Assembly (NCBI RefSeq): GCF_963675165.1
Contig: NC_087384.1
Location: forward strand, 3,122,501-3,186,500
Reading direction: 5' to 3'
Source: Halichondria panicea
Lineage: Eukaryota > Porifera > Demospongiae > Suberitida > Halichondriidae
DNA: 64,000 nt
This document shows positions 19,873-30,981 of this stretch, in pieces. The notes under the pieces were generated by a model that saw only the letters and a list, made by a program, of their open reading frames with translations, ran no database searches and was not told the DNA's origin. Each line of letters starts with the position of its first letter. Positions within the stretch are counted from its first letter, which is position 1. A program made the translations under genes and the position numbers.

Positions 19873-21249
19873 AAGACTAACTCGACTCAGCAGACTCGCT
19901 AGACTCTCCAGACTCTCCAGACTCTCCGGACTCTCCAGACTCTCCAGACTCTCAGGACTCTCCAGACTCTCCGGACTCACTAGACTCTCCAGACTCTCGG
20001 GACTCTCGGGACTCTCAGGACTCGCTAGACTCGCAGGACTATAGCTAGACTCGCAGGACTCTCAAGACTCTCCAGACTCGCAGGACTCTCCAGACTCTCT
20101 AGACTCGCAGGACTCTCAGGACACTCAGGGCTCTCCGGACTCTCAGGACTCCCAGACTCTCAGGACTCTCAGGACTTGCCAGACTCTCAGGACTCTCCAG
20201 ACTCGCAGGACTCTCAGGACTCGCCAGACTCGCCAGACTCTCAGGGCTCTCCAGACTCGCCAGACTCTCAGGACTTGCCAGACTCGCAGGACTCTCCAGA
20301 CTCTCAGGACTCTCAGGGCTCTCCAGACTCTCCGGACTCTCCGGACTCGCTAGCCTCGATCCCAGGCCGAGTTTTCGCTTTTATAACGGTTAGGCAAACA
20401 ACTGGTTGTTCGCCTAACCGTTATAAAAGCGAAAACTCGGCCTGGGATCGAGGCTACGGACTCGCCAGACTCTCCAGACTCCCAGGGCTCTCCAGACTCT
20501 CAGGACTCTCAAGACTCTCCAGACTCTCAGGACTCGCTAGACTCTCCAGACTCTCGGGACTCTCAGGACTCTCAGGACTCGCTAGACTCTCTGGACTATA
20601 GCTAGACTCGCAGGACTCTCCAGACTCGCAGGACTCTCAGGACACTCAGGGCTCTCCGGACTCTCAGGACTCCCAGACTCTCAGGACTCTCAGGACTCGC
20701 TAGACTCTCCGGACTATAGCTAGACTCGCAGGACTCTCCAGACTCGCAGGACTCTCAGGACACTCAGGGCTCTCCGGACTCTCAGGACTCCCAGACTCTC
20801 AGGACTCTCAGGACTTGCCAGACTCTCAGGACTCTCCAGACTCGCAGGACTCTCAGGACTCGCCAGACTCTCCAGACTCCCAGGGCTCTCCAGACTCGCC
20901 AGACTCTCAGGACTTGCCAGACTCGCAGGACTCTCCAGACTCTCAGGACTCTCAGGGCTCTCCAGACTCTCCGGACTCTCCGGACTCGCCAGACTCTCCA
21001 GACTCCCAGGGCTCTCCAGACTCTCAGGAATCTCCAGACTCTCCAGACTCTCAGGACTCGCTAGACTCTCCAGACTCTCAGGACTCGCCAGACTCTCAGG
21101 ACTCTCCGGACTCTCCAGACTCCCAGGACTCTCAGGGCTCTCCGGACTCTCCAGATTCTCCAGACTCGCAGGACTCGCAGGACTTGCAGGACTCTCCAGA
21201 CTCCCAGGACTCCTCAGGGCTCCTCAGGGCCAGGACTCGCTGGACTGTG
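19873..21249 (-). repeat. Right subterminal array of 9-bp units
   Basis: About 1.37 kb of GACTCTCCA, GACTCTCAG, GACTCGCCA and GACTCGCAG units, the reverse complement of the left array. Higher-order duplication is visible: a ~90-bp block containing ACACTCAGGGCTCTCCGGAC recurs near 20,115, 20,640 and 20,760. One MITE (20351-20456) is inserted without breaking the 9-bp register outside its duplication. Long open frames here are artefacts of the 9-bp period. Confidence 0.9.
20351..20456. mobile_element. 106-bp near-perfect palindromic MITE in the right array
   Basis: The two arms (TAGCCTCGATCCCAGGCC... and its complement) pair almost completely around a short loop of AACTGGTT type. It is flanked by CGGACTCGC at 20342-20350 and again at 20457-20465, a 9-bp target duplication. 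Related copies are at 31908-31965 and, degraded, at about 745-797. Confidence 0.88.
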
Positions 21250-21368
21250 CGACACAGCGTATTCGTTTATTAGCCGCCCCCTAGGCTAGCTACGGTGCAA
21301 TTATAATGAGATTCACGGTCATTTTAACCCTTTCTACACAGGCTAACGTACTGCATTTAGCCACTTGT
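21250..21368 (-). repeat. Right terminal inverted repeat of the MULE
   Basis: It is the reverse complement of 12331-12448 and ends GCATTTAGCCACTTGT directly before the duplication. The innermost ~20 bp differ from the left copy. Confidence 0.9.
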
Positions 21369-21377
21369 CTAGAAACA
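21369..21377. repeat. Right 9-bp target-site duplication of the MULE
   Basis: CTAGAAACA, identical to 12322-12330. Confidence 0.9.
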
Positions 21378-21558
21378 GAGGTCTAGTCTCTCGACATTTA
21401 GTAGATCAGATGCTCTGCATGTCTCTCTGGTGCCTTCCTCATGCACATGCAGACTGGTGAGTGAGACTATGGTGGTAGCTACTGCGTGTACGTATGGGAT
21501 GCATGGGACGTCCACCAGACTGCCTTGAATTGGGTGGGAGGACAACAGTGTCTCCCTC

Positions 21559-22321
21559 TAGACTCGCAAGCCACTCCCTTTTCTCTGATTGGACGGGGGC
21601 GGGAGAAAAGGGACTGGTGACTCTGGGCTACAGCTTGTGTAAATCAGGAATGCTATTAAATATTAATGTCACGTGCAGATTATCCAATTTATTCTGATGC
21701 GTCAAAAGCTAAAGACACACAGAAGACAAGTATACAGATCTATCTAGCCAGCCTTTTGATTTTATAGATCCTTGTACCAGTGTCTGTTGTGCCACAACTT
21801 GTGGATTAGCATGGAACAGCTGATGAACGTAGAAATCTTGGCAGTCCTTCTTTGAACCGAGGAGTGGCAGGGATTTAAGACAGCTTGTACAAGTCTGACT
21901 ACTCTCAATTCAACTGCTGCCGTCTGCCATTATCTGTCTTGTATTGTACAGGTTATTAAAAGCTTTAGGCAACCAATGACTTTCGGCTGCCAGTTCTCAT
22001 CACGTAAAACTAAAACAAGCTAATCTCTGCTGGTGTCTTAGATGACTATATCCTAGCTGAATGCCTGATGATGTTATTACTCCATCATCTTCTCTTTTCT
22101 AGCACTAGCATCCATTCTTAAACTGTTGCTAAGAAGCCCGCGATCACTTTTGCAGGCTACGCAATTCTACTTAACCTCACGCAATTTTTGGATCACGTGG
22201 AAAAATCAATGAATAATCTCTACCCAAATTCTGGTAGAGACACAAAATGTGTCCCAGAGTCACCAGTCCCTTTTCTCCCGCCCCCGTCCAATCAGAGAAA
22301 AGGGAGTGGCTTGCGAGTCTA
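21559..22321. mobile_element. 763-bp non-autonomous MITE with 9-bp TSD
   Basis: A perfect terminal inverted repeat of about 69 bp starts TAGACTCGCAAGCCACTCCC on both strands. GTCTCCCTC occurs at 21550-21558 and again at 22322-22330. There is no coding potential. The 9-bp duplication places it with MULE-type elements. The ends differ from the large MULE, so a different or relaxed-specificity transposase is likely. Confidence 0.9.
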
Positions 22322-22330
22322 GTCTCCCTC

Positions 22331-24619
22331 CGCCCCTCTGGGTCATTTAAGGAGACGCCTCTAAATAGCGCGAAATTTTTGCTTTTTGAGCACTGGAGTT
22401 AGCAATCCGAATAATTATTGTTATGAACACCGTATAGCCTGTTATTTTCGTATGGTATGGTGGAAATTTCGTATTTTTCGGATCAGAGTTGTACATTGGA
22501 ACTTGACCAGGCATTCTTTCAGACACGAACAGCCTTGTCTCGAGGCTATACTGTACCTCCAAAATAGCAACCTCTGGCTTTTAAATGTGTTGTCTTAACA
22601 AATAAATAATTATGATTACTGTACTACTTTAAAAGTTCGGTTTAGCATTGTTGGCATATAGACTATACAAGAATGGCTCCTTGCTTGTAGATCTATTCGC
22701 GCACATATAATTTATGACGTCTAGGTAATCCAGTCATGGCTGGTTAGTATTTCGCATGTGGCACACTTTGCAGTAATAATTATACTACGTTCAAATTGAC
22801 TACCTAATACCACCACAGTCTATTCACTGCCCCTCACATGTTATATCATCCATCCCCAGTTTTGCAATACATTTCAACCTGTATGTCCTCATCTAGGGAG
22901 CTGGTAAACAAATAATTATATGGCCATGAGAATATATTTGAGTCCACCCATTCTCCACAACGTGCATTCACACATGTTAATTGCCAGCTGGATTTGAAAA
23001 ATAATTAATAATTATACGTATGATGCTACAGCTTGAAATTATAAGCGTAGTTTGTTCTAGCTAACACATTTTCTTAATGTTGAACCGATCGATACTATTT
23101 AGTCGTTATTACTGGGAAGGGCCACTAAGTCTTGAAGCTTCTAATGAACTGATACGACCACTGAGCTCGTCAAACATGCTACGAATACTACTCACGGTTA
23201 GTTCAAAATGATCGAGCATTATTGTCTTCTTCATGCTCGTGTAGCTCTACTGCTGCTCCTTCGAATGTACATCCTAGCCAGCTGTACTGGCACACTAGTC
23301 GTCTTCTTGGGCATGCATCACTGAGGTGCTTTTCAAGAGCTGCGAGTTTCAGCTTTGTACCACATCCCACTGGTGCAAAACACTAATAGCTTACGGACAT
23401 TTTTGTCTGCAGTCGTATTGCGCTCATATTGATTAGTATTCGATCATGTATGACAAGCTTCTCCTATGCACTCACCGCAGGAAAACTCCTTAGTAGAGCA
23501 CGTACATTGGTAGAACTTTTTCGGTGTTCTGTTGCAATAAATGCACCTATCCTAGGAGGGTTCTATTCTCAACGATATATGCTACGAATAGCTTTTCAGT
23601 TCTATTATTATTTCCATATCCTATTGCAGCATGCGATGGCCTGTTCCAAAGAACAAGTTCACCCAGTCACTACCTAACCTCGACATGCACATATGCATCT
23701 ACATAATGTGGGTTATACTTTATGATGTAAATTTTTAAGCGTTGTCCCTACAAGATAATTCGAATCAATCCCTTTTTGCATCAGCATGGGTATAGACTAA
23801 ATATGTGACCTACATGTAAGAGTAGGTACTTAGTAAACGTATAATATAATACGCACCGTATAATTATTGTTTATACGTAATACGTACATGTACGTACGTA
23901 CTAGAATAATTATTATCGGCTCACATATACGTTCGTATTTCACCTTTTATTCGAAGCCTGTACAATCGTGGAGGAATTAAGTTAATCGCATAAATGTTTT
24001 CGGAGCCTTAAATTGGCGTAATTTTATGCTCGCATAATATAGCACTATACGTTACCAAATTTATCTTATAATTACAGCACTACCCTATAATAGAAGCAAA
24101 ACAATGCTATTTGTGCGAGTGACTACCATGTTCATCAATTTGTATTGCTCAATATTAATTGGCTTTTATTCGACACCTGTACAAATCGTGGAGTTTTAAT
24201 CTTAATTAATCTATATTGGCATAATGTTTTTAGAGCCTTGAAATGCACTACGCTACAATCTCTATCTTCTAATTATAGCACCACTCTAATAGAAGCACCA
24301 TAAATTATTAAGCCCCAAAAGCTTTTATTTTACTTGAATTGAGCGCCAAGTAAGTCTGAAATTTTGTTTCCAGCGTTTAATTAAAAAAATGCAGCCTGAA
24401 ATCTAATGTTGCATGGCCATAATTATGTCACACTGTCAGTTTCTTTTTAAGAGTTCATTGATGCGCCACAGGAGCCTGGAAACGCAAATAAGATCATCCA
24501 AATTAGGCAGGAGCGAACAATGCATGCATATACAGAAGCAACAAGAGCAAAGGGGGCCACAATGACAGCTAGTGGAATCCCTATCAAGTGTGTTTAAAGT
24601 TACTTTCTAAAAACTTTGC
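22331..24619. other. AT-rich region without recognised genes
   Basis: No protein similarity was recognised. A tandem segmental duplication of about 170 bp is visible: 23941-24110 and 24164-24310 share TTTTATTCGA..CCTGTACAA.TCGTGGAG, then GTTTT.GGAGCCTT and a CTATAATAGAAGCA-type end. Confidence 0.45.
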
Positions 24620-24659
24620 TCATGCAATTCGAAAAGGTTTGGAATGATCAATATTCACC

Positions 24660-25172
24660 TCAAAATGTATTCCAGCCACCATCACTGCAGGAAGGTTTCT
24701 TTGATAATGTGATTCCTGTGCAACGCCAAGCCCCCCAACTGCTTGTTGTGTCTCTTGTACTGGCCGCATAAACCGAGCTCTTGAATGCTCCACACCAGCT
24801 GTAAGAGGTAGTGGCATCAGGTGAGGCTCTACTTCTGGCTGTACAGTAGCATTCCAAGCTGCAAGGAGTCTCAGCTGAACAGCAGTCACGTGTACTAAAC
24901 CAACCACCAGCAGACAGCACTGGAGAGTTGTGGTGAGTAGAAGTAGTAGAGTTAGAGTTGATTTTAGTAGTGGATGCATTATGCTCCTGTAAGCTTGAAA
25001 AACTGCTCTTATCGAACTGTGCTTGTTTGCATGTATATACTGGTAGTTGAGGTGGCGTATAAATTGTGAACTCAGGACTAGGACTCATTTTTGGGCAAAT
25101 ACTCCATATAATTATACCAGTTTTGACATAATTATGCCCCAGGGATTGGCCCTCCGTTGTAAAAGTTGCCAT
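24660..25172 (-). CDS. Uncertain 170-aa ORF, possible first exon of an unknown gene
   Basis: A minus-strand frame opens with ATG at 25172 and has a Pro/Ser/Thr/Asn-rich N-terminal half (PSPEFTIYTPPQLPVY). A second frame, 24979-24620, overlaps it and also stays open. A candidate ~48-bp intron with GT..AG ends near 24905-24855 would join the first frame to the second. Below it, 24590-24450 contains a hydrophobic stretch (GIPLAVIVAPFALVASVYA) that could be a membrane segment, but I could not join it in phase. I recognise no family. It may be a chance ORF. Confidence 0.22.
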   Translation of the reverse strand: MATFTTEGQSLGHNYVKTGIIIWSICPKMSPSPEFTIYTPPQLPVYTCKQAQFDKSSFSSLQEHNASTTKINSNSTTSTHHNSPVLSAGGWFSTRDCCSAETPCSLECYCTARSRASPDATTSYSWCGAFKSSVYAASTRDTTSSWGAWRCTGITLSKKPSCSDGGWNTF

Positions 25173-26196
25173 TGTATCATAAACTCACTGGATGATGACA
25201 AAACACTATGCTGCCATTAAATTTTAGTGAGACTCATTATACGTCATGCAGTTCCAACTGATTGTGGAAGGTTCTTGATACATGCATTAACATTTGTTGT
25301 AGTGCTGTAGTTTGGAGCGCTTATTCGCTTATTCGTCCGAGGAATTGCTTAGCTTCTTTGGCCACCAATTATAAGTTGACTCCAGAATAGGAAGAGCATG
25401 TAACTTTCACATGAAATAAATGTACCTTTAACTGCTAGCTGTCTATAAAAGCCTCAGGTTTTGATATTTGGTATAGGTTAACAACCTAACTGAGGTATTT
25501 CCGTAGTTTTAGTACCGGTATGACACACGATCCTTGCCAGAACGCAATAGTTGGATCGTAAAGGGTAAAATTTTCTGCTGATTTGTCTCATTCGCAAAGG
25601 TTTATTTTCACCAGCAACAAAATATTGTAGTAATTAATACAGTATATGCACACGGACACACTGAAACGCTAAAAAGGATCGCGATCTGCGTGGTATATGG
25701 TACTCGTGATCAAAATTGGATGGCTTCAGTCAGCTCTGTATGAAAATAACTATAATTATGCCGTGGAACTCACTTAGCGAGTACCTCTGAAAAGCAATTA
25801 CCCTAAACAGTTCAGTTCTGGATTGCAACCTTTCTGTTTTGTATGATGAGCATGTCTCAACATAATAACTTCCCTGAACAGAGTGAGACAGTGATAATAG
25901 TAGCACAGTTCCACGATTTACATGTAGCAGGAATTGACAAGTTGGCTAACTGCATCACAAATAACTCGTGCTATAATAGCACGAGTCGTTTGCAATGTAG
26001 TTATAGCCATTAATTTTTATTAGCCCCAAGTCTATACTGTACATGTAGTCTATACGATTACCAAAAATAATAATGCCCATGTATATGATTAATTGTAGGT
26101 ATAGGAGAGAATAAATGGCTTGAATTTATTGTACGACAGCTTTTTACTTAGACAGTAAGATCGATCTATTTTAGTAAGTGTTCATATTAATATATA

Positions 26197-28029
26197 CTAC
26201 ACTAGTGTATAGGTGATTAGGTGTGTTGGGTAAGCCATGTCTAGCTTGTATACAACGAATATGTCACTACCACCGCTATGATGAGCACTGACAGAATCGT
26301 AGCGTTTGTGTGAGCCTGGTTTAAGTGGTGGCATCGTAAGTGATTTGTCCTCTTTGTCCATCAAGCAGGTTTCACCAGTTAGAACAGAAGCGAGAAAAAT
26401 TTGTTTGTGACCATTCTGGTCTTTGTAACTGAAATGATTTGAAAAACTAGCTTTTACAGCAAAATACGCTCCCTTTCCCCACAGTCCACCATCAGAGAAC
26501 CGAAAGTCAAACCCTTCATCCGATTCATAGATCTTCACTGGTGGTGTTTTAAGACTACCATGGAACAACTTTTTTTCATTTAAAGGTTTGCCCTTCTCTT
26601 GCATTTTTTGCATTCTATGAGCATATTCGTCGTAGATATTCTTATTTTCAATCCTGTCGATGGAGATAAGAGTTGCCTGTGGCATTGTGGCATGAAATAA
26701 ACAATCAATGTCATTCCATTCTTCACTTGATCGATATACTTCTGATTTAAAAACGTTAGGGGTCAAAGCCCATGTAGGGGGATATTGAATGCATTTGGCA
26801 TTGGTTTGCACACTGACAGGGATTTGAGTGCTGGTTATTGGCCTAGTCGCCGTAGTGGCTTGGCTGTCCTTAGGTGGCATCAGCCGTGTCAGCAGTGACA
26901 CTCTTTTACATGATTTTTTATGAAAGTTTATGCTAGCTCTCTTGGCAGCTTCTGGATCACTGAAGTTGATGTATGCGTGAGGTGGGTCACCATTAGTAAC
27001 AACATGCAGAGATGTAATTTCACCATATGGACAAAACAAAAGGCATAACTTTTCCTTGTTTAGCTGCCCATTCAACATGCTAACCTTAACGGTTTTAGGT
27101 TCTGGGGAGGTTTGCACACTGACAGGGATTTGAGTGCTGGTTATTGGCCTAGTCATCCTAGTGGCTTGGCTGTCCTTAGGTGGCATCAGTCGTGTTAGGA
27201 GTGACATTCCGTTACTACACGATTGCTTATGAACTTTTATGCTAGCTCTCTTGGCAGCGTCTGGGTCATTGAAATCGACGTATGCGTGAGGTGGGTCACC
27301 ACCAGTAACAATATGCAGAGATGTAATTTCACCATATGGACAAAACAAAAGGCGTAACTCTTCCTTGTTTAGCTGTCCATTGATCATACTAACTTTAACG
27401 GTTTTAGGGTCTGGAGAGGTTTGCACAGGGATTTGAGTGGTTATTGGCCTATTTATCCTAGTGGCTTGGCTGTCTTTAGGTGGCATCAGCCGTGTCAGGA
27501 GTGACACTCCATTATGAACTTGACACGATTCTTTGTGAAAGTTTATACTAGCTCTCTTGGCAGCGTCTGGATCATTGAAGTTGATGTATGCGTGAGGTGG
27601 GTCACCATCAGTAGCAACATACAGATATATAATATCACCGTATTGACAAAACAAAAGGCGTAACTCTTCCTTGTTTAGTTGTCCATTGATCATGCTAACT
27701 TTAACTGTGTTAGGTTCTGGGGTGATGAGAGAGGTTTGCACAGGGATTTGAGTGCTGTCTATTGGCCCTGAGTGCCTATACACCTGAATACGAAATCCTT
27801 CAACTTTCTGATTTCTATCCCTGTATGCAGCAGAAGCTGCTTCACTTGTTTTGAAGGTGACATAGGTACCATGACTGAGAGTTGTTTGATGAGGATTGAA
27901 ATACGGTTGTGAAATGCGAAATACATCACCAAATCGAGAAAAGTGTTGTCGCAAGTCGTCTGACTTTATATTTTCGAACATCAAAACCTTGATAGATCTA
28001 CAGTTAGAATAGTGAGGCGGAGTCGCCAT
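26197..28029 (-). CDS. RRM-repeat mono-ADP-ribosyltransferase, PARP10/14-like (copy A)
   Basis: A single-exon frame of 610 residues. Four RRM-like domains (roughly 11-85, 105-185, 205-285, 305-390) precede an ART/PARP catalytic domain (about 415-610). Repeats 2-4 are nearly identical (KTVKVSM.NGQLNKE.L.LLF.YGEI), joined by a Thr/Pro linker containing PPKDSQAT, so they arose by recent internal duplication. The ART domain shows the triad His in KLFHGS, Tyr in GKGAYFAVKAS, and Leu in YPTHLITY where poly-ADP-ribosylating PARPs carry Glu. This H-Y-L signature is the one described for mono-ADP-ribosylating PARP14-type enzymes. No macrodomain or WWE domain is present. It is a sister copy of the gene at 32455-33660. 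A role in stress or antiviral mono-ADP-ribosylation is inferred from family knowledge. Confidence 0.9.
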   Translation of the reverse strand: MATPPHYSNCRSIKVLMFENIKSDDLRQHFSRFGDVFRISQPYFNPHQTTLSHGTYVTFKTSEAASAAYRDRNQKVEGFRIQVYRHSGPIDSTQIPVQTSLITPEPNTVKVSMINGQLNKEELRLLFCQYGDIIYLYVATDGDPPHAYINFNDPDAAKRASINFHKESCQVHNGVSLLTRLMPPKDSQATRINRPITTQIPVQTSPDPKTVKVSMINGQLNKEELRLLFCPYGEITSLHIVTGGDPPHAYVDFNDPDAAKRASIKVHKQSCSNGMSLLTRLMPPKDSQATRMTRPITSTQIPVSVQTSPEPKTVKVSMLNGQLNKEKLCLLFCPYGEITSLHVVTNGDPPHAYINFSDPEAAKRASINFHKKSCKRVSLLTRLMPPKDSQATTATRPITSTQIPVSVQTNAKCIQYPPTWALTPNVFKSEVYRSSEEWNDIDCLFHATMPQATLISIDRIENKNIYDEYAHRMQKMQEKGKPLNEKKLFHGSLKTPPVKIYESDEGFDFRFSDGGLWGKGAYFAVKASFSNHFSYKDQNGHKQIFLASVLTGETCLMDKEDKSLTMPPLKPGSHKRYDSVSAHHSGGSDIFVVYKLDMAYPTHLITYTLV

Positions 28030-28393
28030 AATCTTAAAATCAGGAACACTCTGAACTAGATGTGCTGAACTTCTTAGGCATGATTCAGCAAAAAATACGA
28101 ATTGTATTCACGTCCCATCGTCCCATGACCATAATACATAGGAGGGCGGAACCAACTGACTGTATAGTTAATTCATAATGGTATTATAATTAAGGTCACG
28201 CAGTAGGCTGTGAAATAAAGCAACTCCAGAATGTCTATTTTAAGTATAAAGGTCATCTTTAAATCGGACAAGATTATAGGATTATAGACTCGCTAGACAG
28301 CCATTATAATAACAGGGCATGCATAATTATTGGTTACCGGAAAAGACAAACTGTTCAAGACAGAGAAATATTAGACTAAGACAATCACCACTT

Positions 28394-28915
28394 TTAATAA
28401 TGAAAGCACCGCGGGTGCTGATGCCTCGGTGGAGATGCCAAAACTACATAACAAAAAGCTGCTTTTATACACATGACATGATGAACAATTAATTTTGCTG
28501 CATGCAAACTCAAGGAGTTAAAAACGATCGATGCCAAAAGTTCAAGTCTAAAATTAATGGCATTAGCAGAGCCTTGCAGCACTCTTCTCACTCTTGCAGC
28601 TACCAATAGCTAGCGTTCTAGTGCAGGGCTAACTACTAAGTAGAGTAGCAACACTCGGTAAACAAGTTTGGCTACGTGCTCTTCTGAAAAGGCTGCAATG
28701 GCGTTCCAAGTAAGCAAAACTAGGCATAACTCGAGAACGAAGCATTATTTTGCAAATCCACGAATTAAAATCCAAGTAAACATGACTAGAAGCCTATAGA
28801 AACTCTTACTTGCACTTGATTCATCCTTGCGCAGCTGTAGCAGTCTACACACACACACAAACACACTACCGTATACCTCGCTTGCGCATGCGCACCGAGG
28901 CATAATAACATAATT
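28394..28915 (+). repeat. Dispersed ~500-bp repeat, copy 2
   Basis: It runs from AATGAAAGCACCGCGGGTGC to GCGCATGCGCACCGAGGCAT. The same ordered blocks recur at 30095-30520 and, on the opposite strand, at 45560-46150 and 46340-46935. It contains a CA-rich segment just before the GCGCATGCGC box. It has no transposase or convincing inverted ends; I class it as a non-autonomous interspersed repeat. Confidence 0.7.
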
Positions 28916-29303
28916 TCCTAAGTAAGTCATTTTTAAAAGCTTCTAGGAGCAGACATGCACAGAGTCAATGCTTGGTTGTATAGTTGGTTCTATAGTTGAG
29001 CTGTGCTTTCATACTACATCAACCATTATTAATTTTATCATACTAATTAAGCTACCAATACGTACCTATATGATTAGTCTCGCGAGCAGACATTGGGGGA
29101 GAGTCCCTCTAGGAAAAGTCATGCTCATGAGACTAACTTATGATGTATAAATATCTGACGACGCATATTTAACCATTATTTTGTGAGTGGATAGAGGTTA
29201 ATTAATGTGAGTGAATTGACCCTGCCTGTAATCTGTTTTTATCCATACCATGCAACGTACAATATAATTATTATTTTCTTTTTCTTAATATTATTATAGT
29301 GGC

Positions 29304-29613
29304 GCTTATGTTCTACAGCTATAGTATAGAATTTGCAGATAAAATGGGCGTGGTCTAGCTCAGTTTCACTAGCTAGCTTACACTGTTGAGAGCTGACTGA
29401 CTCGTGAACAACGTTCGTTGACTGTAGCTATGTTATTTTTTCTGACGCTTAAAAAAAGGCTTGTTTGAGACATCAAAACAATCATCCTGCATCTTTGACC
29501 TACAGCTACAGTCAATAAATGTTATTTATGAGTCACTCATGCTTTCAACGGTGCAGCTAGACCACGCCCATTTTCTCTACAAATTCTATACTATATAGCT
29601 GTAGAACATAAGC
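29304..29613. mobile_element. Foldback MITE with GCTTATGTTCTACAGCTAT ends
   Basis: The outer ~60 bp are inverted repeats, including AAAATGGGCGTGGTCTAGCT and its complement. The interior has no ORF. The right end is followed by a repeat shared with about 11510-11640. Confidence 0.6.
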
Positions 29614-30094
29614 ACCACCACAATTTAGGCACCAGCTAGTCTGAACGCATTTTTTTGTGTTCTAAAGATGCGCCACTCAGAAGTGAAATCAATTTTTTCT
29701 GGCACTGTAATTACATCAATTATGGTACTGTATACCTCGCTTGCACATTTGCACCGATGCAGACCGATGTAAGTAAATAATCAAGGACAGTTAAAGGATT
29801 AAAAGATTAAAAAAATGGGCAAAGGAATACACAAAACCAGGGTCTACAAAATTAATGGTTTATGATGTTATGTGTAACTTGTGTTGGCCCTTACTCTGCT
29901 TGTAAATTTTACCATGCTTGCCCATGAACAGTCATGGATTTAGGATAATAATAGATGCTTAAGTAGTTACGCCTCGGGACATAGCCGCAGGAGGTAATGT
30001 ATGGTAAAACAGACCGGGTGTGTATTCCAGCTGTAACTGTTCAACGGATACAATAATTATAGCTTTTATACACAAATTATATCCTGATGAACAT

Positions 30095-30520
30095 TTTTGT
30101 TTTGCTGCATGCAAACTCAAAGAGTGGGTAAATTAATGATCGACCATGATTGTGTTAAAACGATAGATGCCCAAAGTACAAGTCTAAATTAATGGCGCAG
30201 CAGAGCCTTGCAGCTACCAATAGCTAGCGTTCTAGTGCAGAGCGAACTACTAAGTAGTAGCAACACTCAGTGAACAAGTGTTACTACACACTCTTCTGAA
30301 AAGGCTGCAATGTAAGCAAAACTAGGCATAACTCGAGAACGAAGCATTATTTTACAAATCCACGAATCAATATCCAAGAAAACATTACTAGAAGCCTATA
30401 AAAACTCTTACTTGCACTTGATTCATCCTTGCGCAGCTGTAGCAGTCTACACACACACGCAGACACACAAACACACTACCGTATACCTCACTTGCGCATG
30501 CGCACTGAAGCTTAAGACAT
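30095..30520 (+). repeat. Dispersed ~500-bp repeat, copy 3
   Basis: Same order of blocks as 28394-28915, with small deletions in the centre and the CA-rich segment plus GCGCATGCGCACTGA at the right end. Confidence 0.65.
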
Positions 30521-30637
30521 GACTCTGTAACATAAACACACAGTATAGGGACTGTATGACATCAAGGGCATATAAATAGAAGTGGGCATGCAACTCACTA
30601 TCTATCCTAGGTACTCGGTAAAATTCATATCAGAGAC

Positions 30638-30981
30638 TAGATGGGTGTGGCCCGCCTCCAAAAAGGGAGACGGGTTGCAGCCCTATCTAGCATTCGTTCT
30701 TACTGCAGAAAAACATGCAGCACCAATCAGATTGCAGACTGCCTACATTACATAAGCAGTTTGCATTCAGGAATGCATATGCACCAATCAGATTGTATAA
30801 CCCTTACGTAATGCATTTTTGTTAGCTTCCCAGCCCCTCCCCTCTCTGCAGCAAGCTGAGCTTTGTGGTTAGAGGCGCGGCTAATATTAATGATTTCATA
30901 GTTAGTACGCGATGCAGCAGAACGAATGCTAGATAGGGCTGCAACCCGTCTCCCTTTTTGGAGGCGGGCCACGCCCATCTA
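30638..30981. mobile_element. 344-bp MITE with 9-bp TSD
   Basis: A ~63-bp inverted repeat starts TAGATGGGTGTGGCCCGCC (left) and TAGATGGGCGTGGCCCGCC (right, reverse strand). It is flanked by ATCAGAGAC at 30629-30637 and 30982-30990. Non-coding. It is the second MITE in this window with TAG..CTA ends and a 9-bp duplication. Confidence 0.88.

Larger units (their letters stand above)
12331..21368. mobile_element. Complete 9,038-bp MULE DNA transposon with two genes
   Basis: The element is bounded by CTAGAAACA duplications. Its ends begin ACAAGTGGCTAAATGCAG on both strands. The terminal inverted repeats run at least 110 bp with about two mismatches, continue as a patchy match to about 140 bp, and pass into inverted 9-bp-unit arrays. 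Inside are a MULE transposase on minus and a P-loop ATPase on plus, transcribed away from each other. A 106-bp MITE is nested in the right array. Both genes are open from ATG to stop and the duplication is unmutated, so the insertion looks recent and potentially active. Activity is inferred, not shown. Confidence 0.92.

Noticed and set aside
20176-21273. 141-aa and 152-aa DSPDSQ-rich frames on plus
   Set aside because: Same cause: the right 9-bp array of the transposon.
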